Notes under the pieces: generated by a model
Seen by the model: only the letters and a program-made list of their open reading frames with translations
What the model was told of the DNA's origin: nothing
The model's database searches: none
Assembly: GCA_946811185.2 (NCBI GenBank)
Contig: OX328107.1
Coordinates: 41,840,360 to 41,904,359 of the forward strand
DNA from: Hippopus hippopus
Lineage: Eukaryota > Mollusca > Bivalvia > Cardiida > Cardiidae
DNA length: 64,000 nucleotides
Reading direction: 5' to 3'
Made by a program: the position numbers and the translations under genes
Shown: in pieces, positions 39,234-51,339 of the stretch
How positions within the stretch are numbered: position 1 is the first letter of the stretch
Layout: every line of letters begins with the position of its first letter

Positions 39234-39452
39234 ACGAGACGATGAAATTTTAGACTCGGCCAAATTTAAAGCATTGGCTGATGACAAATAAAATATGATT
39301 CAAATTATCTGATTCGTCCTTTACATGTTAGCAAACATTATGAGGAAAGGAGAAGATGCTGGGTTACCATCATTTTCTACGTTTCCCAAATGTTTTCAAA
39401 AGCTTCTTTCTCATGTTCGTTTTAAACCTCGGAATTGTTTGGTAACGGTTAA
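39234..39452. repeat. Family A MITE with TTAA ends
   Basis: TTAACTTTTCACGAGACGAT at the left and GTTTGGTAACGG-TTAA at the right. Core hairpin AGGAGAAGATGCTGG / CCATCATTTTCTACG is decayed. Confidence 0.8.
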
Positions 39453-39589
39453 GCGGAAACTCCTGGTTCAATATACAGGAGTGACCGGTCACGTGGTAGT
39501 GACCTTTTGCAAGGCGCATTAGAGGCCTAGCTTAAACCCAGGAAAACCTAAATAGGTAGCCTGGCGTCATGATATAATTGACCCATTAT

Positions 39590-39785
39590 GAACAAGAAAT
39601 ATCTTTTAAAAAAAAGATAGATGGCGTAAATTTGCCAGCAAATGGGCAACCCTTAAAATAAACATGTCTACATTTATGACCAATCACAAATTTCTATTTA
39701 TTCATTTGTTATCAATACCAAAAAGTAGGTCAAAAACCAGTACATTCAGCTGCACAGAAAAAAGGGACAAAGACAAGAATTACGT
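39590..39785. repeat. Family H repeat, copy 1
   Basis: 'aagatagatggcgtaaatttgcca.caaat', 'cttaaaataaacatgtctaca', 'gaccaatcacaa', 'ttattcatttgttatca.taccaaaaagtaggtcaaaa.ccag' recur in the same order at 54940-55110 and more diverged at 41165-41310. No known type. Confidence 0.65.
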
Positions 39786-39824
39786 AGACAACCGGACGTC
39801 ATCAAGTGGTAGGGATTCAACCCT

Positions 39825-40425
39825 TAGGCTGCTCAGCGAGACTCATTGACCTTTTGCGGACAATGTAGACCAAGATCAGACGTCACATAACGTGCAGTCT
39901 GATCTTGAATCTACACCGTCCGATAAGGAGGAAATTTTCTCAAAAAAATTACAACAGCAGCTTTTAGGTTTTTACTATCGGTTTTAAAGTTTCATTCAAC
40001 TTATTTAGCAGGTTAAGGGTTTAATGCCCTGACTTTTTGACCTGATCCAAATATACATTGAACTACAGCTGCAATTGCCAGGCGACAAAATTTTAGACTC
40101 AGCCAGATTGAATGCATCTGCAGACGACAAAAAAAAATGTTGATTCAACTAAGGGATTGTTTATAGAAAATGACAGAAAACGTTGTGAGACAAGGAGAAA
40201 ATGCTGGTAACCTTTTCCTGTAATGTTTTCGAAACTCTTCTTTCTCCAACTCGTGAAAAAAAAAAAAAAAAAACACGGGATTGTTTGGTGAAGGATCAAA
40301 CAAGGACCTTTTTGTTGTTATTTTCTTTCAAAACGGCGTCGGTTGAAGTACCTTTTTGGCCCCAAAAGGGATTTTTAGGGATATATCTAGTTCAAGGTCA
40401 AATCGCATGGAGCATAGTCTAATTA
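39825..40425. repeat. Family C hairpin and family A MITE
   Basis: Family C at 39840-39930 (GATCAGACGTCACATAACGT centre). Family A from about 40018 to 40300 with half of the hairpin lost. 40300-40840 has no clear feature beyond weak GTCGTC runs near 40560-40600. Confidence 0.7.
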
Positions 40426-40845
40426 TAGAATGACAGTTTCCGGTTCAACCACTTTCACACCAGTACGGTAAAGCTTTAAAAATGCCCTTTTTAGACTTTT
40501 TCCTGATCCTAATCAAAATTTCTATCTCGAAGAAAACGTCGAGGTATTGTCGTAACCCTTGCGTCGTTGTCGTCTGTGTCGTCTGCGTTGTCGTCGTGCA
40601 AATACTTTGCCATTTTCAAAAACTTTGACATTTTATAATATCTCTGTCATTAAATCCCTTTTCATGGCTCATATATATTTTTAAGAGTAGATATTAATCC
40701 CGTTTATCTTTGAAAAAGCAGCAGGTGCTGCGAAAAGTGTTGTGATTGAAAAGACATAAATCTGTTCAATTGTGCGTCATACAGTAACGCATAGAAAATT
40801 TCAAATTACTAATTAGTACAAGAAAAGGATCATCCCCAATGATAT

Positions 40846-41093
40846 CAGCCATACTCTGTGAAAAGAGGGCTTAATACAACTGCAAAAGTATCGACTCAGG
40901 TCAGCCTGCGCAGTCCGCACAGGCTGACCTGGGCCGAAACTTTTTGCTATCGATCAATTTTCTGCATGTTAAAGGACCAGTTTGCTTCATGATTCGGTTA
41001 GACAAAATTGACATTACGGATACATGATCAAGTGATCGCTTGATTGGTATCATCCATCACGGTGATGCATTAATCCCCCTTTTGCAGGAGCAT
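40846..41093. repeat. Family B MITE
   Basis: 'actctgtgaaaagagggcttaatac' to 'cattaatcccccttttgcaggagca', hairpin CAGGTCAGCCTGCGC / GCACAGGCTGACCTG at 40897-40932. 41094-41790 otherwise holds only the diverged family H segment. Confidence 0.85.
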
Positions 41094-41789
41094 ATATACA
41101 CACATTTGCTAAGGTGTAAATAGGCGCCACAGGGTATCGATTAGCACTAGTACCACTTATATATTAGAGTCATATATGGACCTGCAAATAGGCCTACAGG
41201 GGCTTTCAGTATCAACATGTCCTCGTTTTTGACTAATTGCAAATCACTGTAAATCAACCCAAAGATGTAGGTCAAAAAGCTACCTTATACAGCTACACCG
41301 TAGAAAAAACGACACTTGACCTACAAATACTTAAAGAGTCGTCCCATGCTCATCAATTAAAGGCCCAGTAGCGGCCAAAAGTAAACGGGTGTTAAAATGC
41401 ATTTAAGTCTAAATCATAACATGTGAAAATATGAAAATTTTAACGAAGATGGCAACCTGCTATTTGGCGGTCATTCTAAGTATAGGTCGCTATAGGCAGA
41501 AAAATTAATTTTAAAACTAGGTAAAAAGTTGCGAAGTCGCTCTATCTTTTTATTTATCTTTTACCTAGTCATTTACATTTCACTTTTTTTTTCAGCCAGC
41601 AACTATAACTTGGACCGACCGTACAATAACATACTGTCACCTTCGTAAAATTTCAATACTGTTGAAAGATATTTTATAAATTTGAATGCATTCTTAACCT
41701 GCGTTGTTTACTTTTAGCTGCTACTTGGCTCTTAATCCTTAATCTGCTGAACAAGTATACCTTACCAGATAACATATTTATATGCACAT

Positions 41790-42054
41790 CTGAGCCATGC
41801 TCTGGCAAAAGGGGGCTTAATGCACATCCGTGATACATGATACCAGGCAAGTTATCACATAATTATGGATCCATAATAGTCACTTTTTTAAACAACCGAC
41901 TGCATCATGAGGTAGACTGATCTTTTGACATACAGAAAATTGACCAATAGCGAAAAGTTTCAGCCCAGGTCAGCCTGCGCGGACTGCGCAGGCTGACCTG
42001 GGTCGATACTTTTCGCAGATGCATTAAGCCCCCTTTTTACAGAGCATGGCTCAA
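41790..42054. repeat. Family B MITE, best-preserved copy
   Basis: Begins GAGCCATGCTCTGGCAAAAG and ends CAGAGCATGGCTCA, so the outermost 12 or so bases are themselves inverted repeats. Hairpin CCCAGGTCAGCCTGCGCGG / CGCAGGCTGACCTGGG at 41965-42003. Good reference for the family. Confidence 0.9.
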
Positions 42055-42560
42055 TTATTCTATATTGGAAGCATTTCCAGACGACATATTAAATGTGGAT
42101 CAAAGCGTGGCATTTGTCTTTGAATAAATGAGTCGTAATAGCACAAGAATTTTGTCTTAAGTCTTTGCTCTTGACCAGATGGCAAAACTTTAGACTTGTC
42201 AAAACTGAATAAATTTGGAGGTAATATAGTCAATGTCACACAAGTCATGGTATTTGTCTATGAAAGGGTAGAAAACATTGTGGGAAAACAAGAAAATACT
42301 AATTACCTTTATTTTCTCTTTTTCGCACTTTAATCGCAAAAGCATTTTTGGCATGGGGATCATTAAACTGCGTGACTGTTTGGTAAAAAGGTTGGGTGAA
42401 AATTTCTATCTAATAGTAAAAACTAAAATATACCAATTTCATATTGAAGGTTGAAGAACTGTATAGACCACAATTCAAATGTTTTTAAATGATAGTATTT
42501 GTCCTTGAATATGTAGAAAACATTGTGGGAAAAGTAGAAAATACTGCTTACCATCATGCA
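42055..42560. repeat. Family A fragments
   Basis: Pieces at 42058-42200, 42170-42395 (core AAGAAAATACTAATTACC decayed) and 42490-42555. 42560-43480 contains AT-rich sequence, several T runs and no supported feature; the ORF at 42751-42972 is low-complexity. Confidence 0.65.
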
Positions 42561-43480
42561 ATAACAGCTAAAACGTTACTAACGGAATAGGAATATTTAA
42601 GGAATGAAAAGGTTTTCTTACTTTTTTGATGGAGGAATGAAAACAAAAAGCCTAATCATACTGTATGAAACCGCACACCCAGTAAAGGGACAATGAGATT
42701 TAAGTTCTGTCTTAGAATTATTGTTGGATTTTTTTTTTTATTTATGAAATTCAGAAAGAAACAAACTTAGCTAGATCTAGCATCTTAAGTTCGGACTCGA
42801 TATAAAATAAAAAAAAAACTCTATGAAATCTCGTATGTATATGTTTGTTTACAGAAGTGTGACCGCAAAAGTAGTTCCGGCACTGCTTGATTTCTTTTTG
42901 TTCTTTTTTTTTCATGGAGCTAAGGTTTTTTTTTTTCAGCCAATCAGATTTTGCAAATATTGATGAAAACAACTAGCATTGAATTATTCACACTTAAAAC
43001 AAATAAGAGCACCGCATGCGGGTGCCAACGCTCGGCTGCAGTAGCTTGATTTTTAGTGAAAAACTTTAAGTTGAAAACGGGGCATGAACATGTCAAAATA
43101 TTTTGATGATTATCTGCCCTTGTTGGTATTGATAGTTCACTACTAGTCGGAGTTTGAAGTTAATATCTTCAGAATGACAGAGATATTATTAAATGTCAAA
43201 GCTTTTGCGTGACAACGCAGGCGCAGACGACGAAAAAGCTAGGATAATACCTCAACATTTTCTTCGAAAACAGTTGAGCTAATTAAATAACTAAAAAAAA
43301 AACGGTCATTCCTCGTGTTTCTGCATGTCTTTTTTTTTTTGTCTCTGTTTTAAGTGTAAAGCTTTGTACGTGAATGAAAACTGGAAATCTTTGTTTAAAG
43401 CTAATAAAATAAAGAAAGAAAGCAAAAACTTGCGAAACTAAGTCTTGTTTAATGTCCCTTTAAACTTGATAAGCATTTTC

Positions 43481-43990
43481 CACAGCCGTGGTCACACCTT
43501 ACGTAGTTGACAGTAGTAGATGGCCGTAGTTGAACGTATTAAACGTAGTTACACGTAGATAACCGTAGTTCAACGTAGTAATAAACGTAGTTTGAAGTTA
43601 TGATTTGCCTGTAGTAAGCGCATAATTTTTCAACATGTTCAAAAATTTTGTCCGGAAAACTACGATGTTGTGACCCTACTGTGACCGTAGTTTGAACGTA
43701 GTTAACCGTAGTTAATCGTAATTGATCCTACTTAACCGTAGTGTGTTTAATAGTTAGACGTAGTAATACCCTAGTTAACCCTAGCCACTTTGCACGCAGC
43801 TGACTGTAGTTAACCGTACTTACACGTAGTTCAACCTACTTAGACTTTCTATATTTCCTCTTATTGCCAAGTTTGAACCTACTTTGAACGTACTTCAACC
43901 TAGTTGACCGTAGTTACACTACGGCAGACTACGTTTGAAATAAACTACGGACAACTATGTGCATGACCGTAAATGTCACCGTGGCTTACA
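43481..43990. repeat. CGTAGTT-rich foldback element
   Basis: Dense repeats of CGTAGTTAACCGTAGTT type in both orientations between imperfect inverted ends AGCCGTGGTCACACCTTACG and (reversed) AGCCACGGTGACATTTACGG. Structure resembles a foldback transposon with internal subrepeats. No coding. Confidence 0.6.
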
Positions 43991-44029
43991 CCAACGACAC
44001 CAAGGAAAAGGTGCGTCAGATAAAAAGAA

Positions 44030-44885
44030 ATTCGGCTCTTGATAACACAGTTGGAAAAAAAATGGTGCTAACCAGCATTTTATGTCCTTCCCCAAAATGT
44101 TTTCTACCCTGTGAAAGCTACATTTGATTGCCGTCTCCATAATACGCATGCTCTGTGAATAGTAGGCTTAGTGAATCTGCAAAAAAATATCGACCCATGC
44201 CTGCAATTCCCGCAGGCTGACATAGGTCAAAACTTTATGTTTTCTGTAAATTTTCTGCATGTCCAAGACCCTTTCAGCCTCAGGATACAGTTGGTTGTTA
44301 GACAAAATGAATCCATAATTACATGCTGAGCTGCTTGGTATAATGTATCATGGAAATGCATTAAACCCCCTTTTGCCAGAGCATGGTTTACATGCTTTCA
44401 ATTAGGACAAGCCTAAAGGTTTGTCGTTAGGTAATAAATGACAGATTTCTACTGCATGGCGTAAAAAGTCCAAAACTATATGGCTTGCAACACGCGAAAA
44501 GGGGCATTCGGACATTTGCGTAAAATGTCGTCTCGGATCAGCCTGCGCGGTCCGCGCAGGCTGATCCGAGACGGCACTTTACGTCAATATTAGATTTTGT
44601 CCTACAGTAGACTTGCGTGAAACAGAAAATCACACACGATCGTCGTTTAATGTATCTCCGTGATGTATTACCAAGCAAGTCATCATATAATTAAACATTC
44701 TTAAAATCCATTCTGTTTTGCAATCGACTGGATCTGGAGGAAGAGTATCCTTTGGCATGCAGACAATTGACCAATAGCAAAAAGGTTCCGATCCAAGTCA
44801 GCCTTCTCAGACAGTGAAAAGGCTGACATGGGTCGATACTTTTTGCAGATGCATTGCGCCCCCTTTTCACAGAGCGTGGCTCCAG
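44030..44885. repeat. Family A fragment, two family B copies and a family D fragment
   Basis: Family A fragment at 44040-44125. Family B at 44147-44393, with a shortened hairpin arm. Partial family D at 44481-44625. Partial family B at 44640-44883, whose first end is missing and lies directly against the family D fragment. Confidence 0.8.
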
Positions 44886-45175
44886 TATATAAAATTTACA
44901 AAACTTGTAAGAGACATGAATTCATTGAAGGGAAACACTTCCTTCCGTAAAAACACAAGTACTTTCAACATCGGCTTGCAGGAAGAACCGCAGTTTCCTC
45001 CCGAACCGTAAAGAAGATTTTTTAAAACATTGTCTAAAAACTCGATATGGCTAGTAACAAAGATTCTGCTTTCCTTTTTTATTATGTCACATTTTTCCTC
45101 AGCTTTTTGTATGTTTGAATTATACCGATAGTAAACCATTCTACAAATTTGTCCCGATTTTGAAGAGTTGATGAG

Positions 45176-45436
45176 TGAACCATGCTCTTTGAAAAGAGGG
45201 TTTAATGCATCTACAAAAAGTATCGTCACAGGTCAGCCTGCGCAGTCCGCGCAGGCTGACCTGGACCGAAACTTTTTGCTTTTGGTCAATTTTCTGCACG
45301 TCCAAGGACCGGTTTACTACATGAGTCAGTCAATTGTCAGACAAAACAGACTTTATGGATCCATGATCATGTGATGACTTGTTTAGTATCATGCATCACG
45401 GTGATGCATTAAACCCCCTTTGGCCAGAGCATCGCC
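45176..45436. repeat. Family B MITE
   Basis: 'accatgctctttgaaaagagggtttaatgcat' to 'gcattaaaccccctttggccagagcat', hairpin AGGTCAGCCTGCGCAG / GCGCAGGCTGACCT at 45230-45263. Confidence 0.88.
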
Positions 45437-45720
45437 CGTTTATTTTTTACACGAAAGAAAAGATTCTGTGTACGATAAAAACACAAGACGTCAATCACTA
45501 TGGAAACTATTGTCGGAAAAGGAACAAATGCATGTAAGAAGCAAGTTTAGCTTAAAGATACATCCTTACAGCTAGATAGAGAGAGAAAAAAAAAAAACTA
45601 TAATAAGTTGATAGTGTGTAGAATAACTCAGCTGTGTAAACATAGATCATTTACCAACATAATACATGGTGTAAGGGATAGAAAAACACAAGGGATTTGC
45701 CTCCATGTAAAAGCGGAAAG

Positions 45721-48030
45721 GCTAACAGCGATTGTATTACAGGCCTCCAAAACATGAAATGCATTTTCTATCCGTTGTAATCTGTGGCTCACAGCGATTG
45801 TATTACAGGCCTCCAAAACATGAAATGCATTTTCTATCCGTTGTAATCTGTGGCTAACAGCGATTGTATTACAGGCCTCCAAAACATGAAATGCATTTTC
45901 TATCCGTTGTAATCTGTGGCTAACAGCGATTGTATTACAGGCCTCCAAAACATGAAATGCATTTTCTATCCGTTGTAATCTGTGGCTAACAGCGATTGTA
46001 TTACAGGCCTCCAAAACATGAAATGCATTTTCTATCCGTTGTAATCTGTGGCTCACAGCGATTGTATTACAGGCCTCCAAAACATGAAATGCATTTTCTA
46101 TCCGTTGTAATCTGTGGCTAACAGCGATTGTATTACAGGCCTCCAAAACATGAAATGCATTTTCTATCCGTTGTAATCTGTGGCTCACAGCGATTGTATT
46201 ACAGGCCTCCAAAACATGAAATGCATTTTCTATCCGTTGTAATCTGTGGCTAACAGCGATTGTATTACAGGCCTCCAAAAAATGAAATGCATTTTCTATC
46301 CGTTGTAATCTGTGGCTAACAGCGATTGTATTACAGGCCTCCAGAACATGAAATGCATTTTCTATCCGTTGTAATCTGTGGCTCACAGCGATTGTATTAC
46401 AGGCCTCCAGAACATGAAATGCATTTTCTATCCGTTGTAATCTGTGGCTAACAGCGATTGTATTAGAGGCCTCCGAAACATGAAATGCATTTTGTATCCG
46501 TTGTAATCTGTGGCTAACAGCGATTGTATTAGAGGCCTCCGAAACATGAAATGCATTTTCTATCCGTTGTAATCTGTGGCTAACAGCGATTGTATTACAG
46601 GCCTCCAGAACATGAAATGCATTTTCTATCCGTTGTAATCTGTGGCTAACAGCGATTGTATTACAGGCCTCCAAAACATGAAATGCATTTTCTATCCGTT
46701 GTAATCTGTGGCTCACAGCGATTGTATTACAGGCCTCCAGAACATGAAATGCATTTTCTATCCGTTGTAATCTGTGGCTCACAGGGATTGTATTACAGGC
46801 CTCCGAAACATGAAATGCATTTTCTATCCGTTGTAATCTGTGGCTAACAGCGATTGTATTACAGGCCTCCGAAACATGAAATGCATTTTCTATCCGTTGT
46901 AATCTGTGGCTAACAGCGATTGTATTACAGGCCTCCGAAACATGAAATGCATTTTCTATCCGTTGTAATCTGTGGCTAACAGCGATTGTATTACAGGCCT
47001 CCGAAACATGAAATGCATTTTCTATTCGTTGTAATCTGTGGCTAACAGCGATTGTATTACAGGCCTCCGAAACATGAAATGCATTTTCTATCCGTTGTAA
47101 TCTGTGGCTAACAGCGATTGTATTACAGGCCTCCGAAACATGAAATGCATTTTCTATCCGTTGTAATCTGTGGCTAACAGCGATTGTATTACAGGCCTCC
47201 AAAACATGAAATGCATTTTCTATCCGTTGTAATCTGTGGCTAACAGCGATTGTATTACAGGCCTCCGAAACATGAAATGCATTTTCTATCCGTTGTAATC
47301 TGTGGCTCACAGCGATTGTATTACAGGCCTCCGAAACATGAAATGCATTTTCTATCCGTTGTAATCTGTGGCTCACAGCGTTTGTATTACAGGCCTCCAA
47401 AACATGAAATGCATTTTCTATCCGTTGTAATCTGTGGCTAACAGCGATTGTATTACAGGCCTCCAAAACATGAATTGCATTTTCTATCCGTTGTAATCTG
47501 TGGCTCACAGCGATTGTATTACAGGCCTCCAAAACATGAAATGCATTTTCTATCCGTTGTAATCTGTGGCTAACAGCGATTGTATTACAGGCCTCCAAAA
47601 CATGAAATGCATTTTCTATCCGTTGTAATCTGTGGCTAACAGCGATTGTATTACAGGCCTCCAAAACATGAAATGCATTTTCTATCCGTTGTAATCTGTG
47701 GCTAACAGCGATTGTATTACAGGCCTCCAAAACATGAAATGCATTTTCTATCCGTTGTAATCTGTGGCTCACAGCGATTGTATTACAGGCCTCCAAAACA
47801 TGAAATGCATTTTCTATCCGTTGTAATCTGTGGCTAACAGCGATTGTATTACAGGCCTCCAAAACATGAAATGCATTTTCTATCCGTTGTAATCTGTGGC
47901 TAACAGCGATTGTATTACAGGCCTCCAAAACATGAAATGCATTTTCTATCCGTTGTAATCTGTGGCTAACAGCGATTGTATTACAGGCCTCCAAAACATG
48001 AAATGCATTTTCTATCCATTGTAATCTGTG
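45721..48030 (-). repeat. 66-bp satellite, 35 tandem copies, open in one frame
   Basis: Exactly 35 units of 66 bp (2310 bp) with very few substitutions and no indels. On the minus strand each unit encodes 22 residues (HRLQRIENAFHVLEACNT plus four more), giving one 808-codon ORF (45628-48054) with short nonrepeat ends. Variants include a Leu/Ser change (TTG/TCG), clustered in the middle of the array, and silent changes (GTT/GTG Val, TTG/CTG Leu). The change silent on the minus strand creates or removes TAA in a plus-strand frame. There is no known protein domain, no splice context and no promoter, so I annotate it as satellite DNA whose unit length happens to keep the frame open. Confidence 0.9.
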
Positions 48031-48189
48031 CAATCTTGCAGCCATCAGGGGCAATATTTGGCATGAAGATACATGAATGATCTTAGTTTCATAAAATAAG
48101 GATGAAATGGGTTAAAAAACTGACTGAAGACTGCCTGTAAACGAGTATAGATGTATCTTTAAGTGGAAAAGCTGCCAACAACCAGAGGG

Positions 48190-48220
48190 TTTTTGTTGTT
48201 GTTGTTGTTGTTGTTTTCTG
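48190..48220. repeat. (TTG)n microsatellite
   Basis: TTGTTG units followed by a T/G-rich stretch. 48031-48190 is unique sequence with no supported feature. Confidence 0.85.
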
Positions 48221-48284
48221 TTTGTTTGCTTTGTTTTCTTTTTTTGCTATGTTTGTATGGTGTATAACATCATAAACAACATTA

Positions 48285-48570
48285 TTTCAGTTATATCGTG
48301 GCGGCCAGTGTATCTATCCATGCTTTCCTTTAGTTTCTTTTACCAGTACTTTGTACAATATTCTTGCTATTCTTCCTAAACCACTGGCTTCTTTCCCATA
48401 TAGCCATCACCAATACAATGATCGGCGTTAAGACAATAGAAAGTATTGAATCTTGTCGGTATGAATACCATCAATCCTCACAGAGAAATTTAGTCGGGCT
48501 GGCGATTCGAACCAAAGACCCCCTGTATTCAGACTCCGCACGATACCAACTAAACTACTGAGCTCTGCAA
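48285..48570 (-). repeat. tRNA-derived SINE
   Basis: Minus strand: GCTCAGTAGTTTAGTTGGTA (A box) and TCTTTGGTTCGAATCGCCAG (B box) form a tRNA-like head at about 48495-48565. The body runs to 'gtggcggccagtgtatctatccatgc' at 48298-48325. Same organisation as 26040-26345. Confidence 0.7.
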
Positions 48571-48741
48571 CAGTTACTATAAATTCGTGAAAATTGCACT
48601 AAGTGAAAATTTCACAAAGTGAAAGTATTATGAGATAAGAGAAATATTTCCTTCCGTTAGATAAGTTTTGACGTCATTTTTGGGGAAAAACCGTTTTTTT
48701 TTTTTAATTTACACACTGTAGCACTCATATCATATACATGT

Positions 48742-48962
48742 GAGTCACACTATGTGAAAAGGGGGCTTTATGCATCTTCAAAAAGCAGGCTGACCTGGGC
48801 CGACACTTTTTGCTTTTGGTAAATTCTTTGCATGTCAAGGGAACAGTCTACCTCATCATTCAGTCGATTGTTTGACAAAATAGATTTTATGGTTCCCTAA
48901 CTATGTGAAGTCTTGCTTGGTATGATGCATCATAAACATCTTTTTACCAGAGCGTGATTCAT
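48742..48962. repeat. Family B MITE missing one hairpin arm
   Basis: The ends are preserved, but the sequence passes directly from 'gcatcttcaaaaag' to CAGGCTGACCTGGGC, so the first arm of the hairpin has been deleted precisely. Confidence 0.8.
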
Positions 48963-49064
48963 ATTCTAGGACCTTAAATGAAATCTATTTCTTCGCTTAG
49001 ACAACGTTTAAATCTTACAACAGAGTTGTTTTGTCACAATGTTGTCAAATACGAATTGACCTTT

Positions 49065-49935
49065 GACTTAACTCTTAACCAGACAGTAAAGCTTAAGACT
49101 TGTCCAAACTGAAAGTATTTGCAGATGACAAAATCAGATAGACTTGTATGATTAAGCTTGTCTTCAGAAAGAGAAGAAAACATTGTGTGAAAAGGAGAAA
49201 ATGCTGGTAACCAGCATTTTCTCCTTTTCCTACAATATTTTCACATTATTTTTGTTCAAAGACGTTAAAACACGGAATTGTTTGTTAAAGGTCTAAAACA
49301 TTTTTCTGCACCTCATGAGTACATTGCTTTTTTCAAGTTTTTGGAAAAAGAAGCAATTGTTTATTACTAGCAATAGCGCCTTCTCCTACGAAGTTTTCCA
49401 TACCATTTAATCCTTAACCACACAATCCCGAGTTTTCACGACTCTGTCTAAGAAGCCTTTTGAAAGTATTGTGGGAAAACAGAAAATGCAGGTAATCAGT
49501 ATTTTCTCCTTTTCCCACAATATTTTCTTCTCTATCAGTGATGAACTCCATTATTTGAGCTAAGTTTAAAGTGCTGTATGCAATTGCTTTCAATATGGAC
49601 AAGTCTACAGTTTTGTCGTGTGGTAAAGAGTTCAGAAATTAATCTTCTATTCTGTCAAATAATCTAAAACCTTGATTTTTCAACATGGTGTAATTCGAAA
49701 AACTAAATATATTAATTAGCTAGAATCAACGTATCTAACTTCTTTACCAAACGATCTGGTGATTTTTTTCTTTCATGTACTGGAGGCATAATTTTTTTAG
49801 AGAAACAATATGGAAGAAGGATAAAATAAGTTGTAACCAAACATTTTACCTTTTCCGACACTGTTTTATACCCTTTCAAATAAGGTTTCAGTTATTTGTA
49901 TCACGTTTACTTTGTTGTCAGCAAATGCTAATTTC
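49065..49935. repeat. Three family A MITEs
   Basis: Copies at about 49075-49295 (perfect GGAGAAAATGCTGG / CCAGCATTTTCTCC stem at 49194-49230), 49405-49632 in the opposite order (left end 'aaccacacaatcccgagttttcacgac') and a decayed copy at 49738-49930. Confidence 0.85.
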
Positions 49936-50049
49936 ATTATAATTGTGATCGTTATGAATGACTTTCTTGACTTATATATCTTGTACACTCTCACTTTCAA
50001 TAAAAAAAATAAAATTGTTTCAATATGGCTCACATAAATTCAAGTCAGT

Positions 50050-50095
<46 letters not shown>
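50050..50095. repeat. (TC)n microsatellite
   Basis: About 20 uninterrupted TC units; the ORF crossing it is an artefact. Confidence 0.95.
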
Positions 50096-50096
<1 letters not shown>

Positions 50097-50261
50097 AAAC
50101 TAGGCTTTCACGGGTCAGAATATCTAACGGAAAATCGGACAATGAAGACAGGGACTACAGGTTCAGACCGCATTGCACATTTGTCTTTGTTATGCTGAGG
50201 CCGAGATTGGCTAATGATCTCCAGAAAACACAATCTTGAAAAATTATATGAGATAAAGACC

Positions 50262-50285
50262 GACCGACCGACCGACCGACCGACC

Positions 50286-50331
<46 letters not shown>
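50262..50331. repeat. (CGAC)n(AGAC)n compound microsatellite
   Basis: Six or so CGAC units pass directly into about eleven AGAC units, a compound tract likely created by a point change spreading through slippage. Confidence 0.95.
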
Positions 50332-50339
50332 ATGTCGTG

Positions 50340-50600
50340 TTTTAAGTCCCTGATGAAAGAGGCTTTTAAAAGCAATGTAAAAAAAAAGGAGAAAATGCTA
50401 GTAATGATCATTTTCTCCTTTTCAAATAGTGTTTTACAAAGCCTTCTATAAGATGCAGTTATTGTAATTTCAGCCTTTGCTCACAATGTTTATTCAGTCG
50501 TTCAAAAACAGCTCCATCATTTGAGTCACATTTCAGTTGTCGGCTTTCAAATTGAACGAGTCCAAAATTTTGTCGTCTGATAAATAATTAGCTCTTATAT
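50340..50600. repeat. Family A MITE
   Basis: 'aagtccctgatgaaagaggcttttaaaagcaatgt', decayed core GGAGAAAATGCTAG / ATCATTTTCTCC (50390-50420), right end 'aaattttgtcgtctgataaa'. Confidence 0.8.
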
Positions 50601-50609
50601 TCGTTTTGC

Positions 50610-51270
50610 TTTAGCAAGATGACAAAAATTGTAGACTCGTCCAAGCTGAAAGCATTCGCAGACAAGTTGAACTGGCTCAAATGACAAGAACTTTTTTTTT
50701 TGAAAGGATAGAAAACATTGTGGTATAGGGAGAAAATGCCACCATTTTCTTCTTTCCCTCAATGTTTTCTATAGCCCTTTTCCACATGGATGAAAAAATC
50801 GCAGACAACAAATAAGTGTGGCTCAAATGTCAGGATTTTTTAAAGGGTGGAAAACATTGCGCAAAAAGTAAAAAATGCTGGTGACCAGCATTTTTCTCCT
50901 TTTCCAAAAAAAATGTTTTCTACAGCCATTTTCCTCAGGGTCGGAAGCATTCGCAGATGACAGATTATACGTGACTCAAATGACAATTAAATTGTGGAAA
51001 ACATGGTGGAAAAAGGAGAAAATGCTGGTAACCAGCATTTTCTCCTTTTCCCACAATGTTTTCTACAGCCTTTTTCCTCAGGATTGAAAGCATTGGCAGA
51101 CGACAAATTAAACGTGGCTCAAATGGTAGGAACTGTCCTTTAACGGATGGTGGTAACATTGCAGTAAAATGTTGGTTACCAGCATGTTTTCCTTTTCCGA
51201 CAATGTTTTCAAAAACCCTCTTCCTCAGGGTCGATAAAATACAGAATACCATGGTAAACTAAGGGTTTAT
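50610..51270. repeat. Tandem array of four family A cores
   Basis: Four hairpins at about 50725-50765, 50860-50915, 51000-51060 and 51165-51210 are each followed by 'tcctca.gg.t..gaaagcat.cgcaga.gacaaatta..cgtg.ctcaaatg'. The central ~145-150 bp of the element has been amplified in tandem, with only one set of outer ends (51240-51265 'aaaatacagaatacc atggtaaactaagggttta'). Confidence 0.8.
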
Positions 51271-51339
51271 TTATCTATTTATTTCTTGTGACAAATTTGA
51301 TACTTTTGACCTCAAAAACCTGTCGGCACAATATGTGTT

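Noticed and set aside
45721..48030. CRISPR-like array
   Set aside because: Units are contiguous 66-bp repeats with no variable spacers, and the genome is animal.
45628..48054. 808-codon ORF as a genuine protein-coding gene
   Set aside because: It is a pure 66-bp satellite with near-identical units, no unique domain and no promoter or splice evidence; an open frame follows from a unit length divisible by three.
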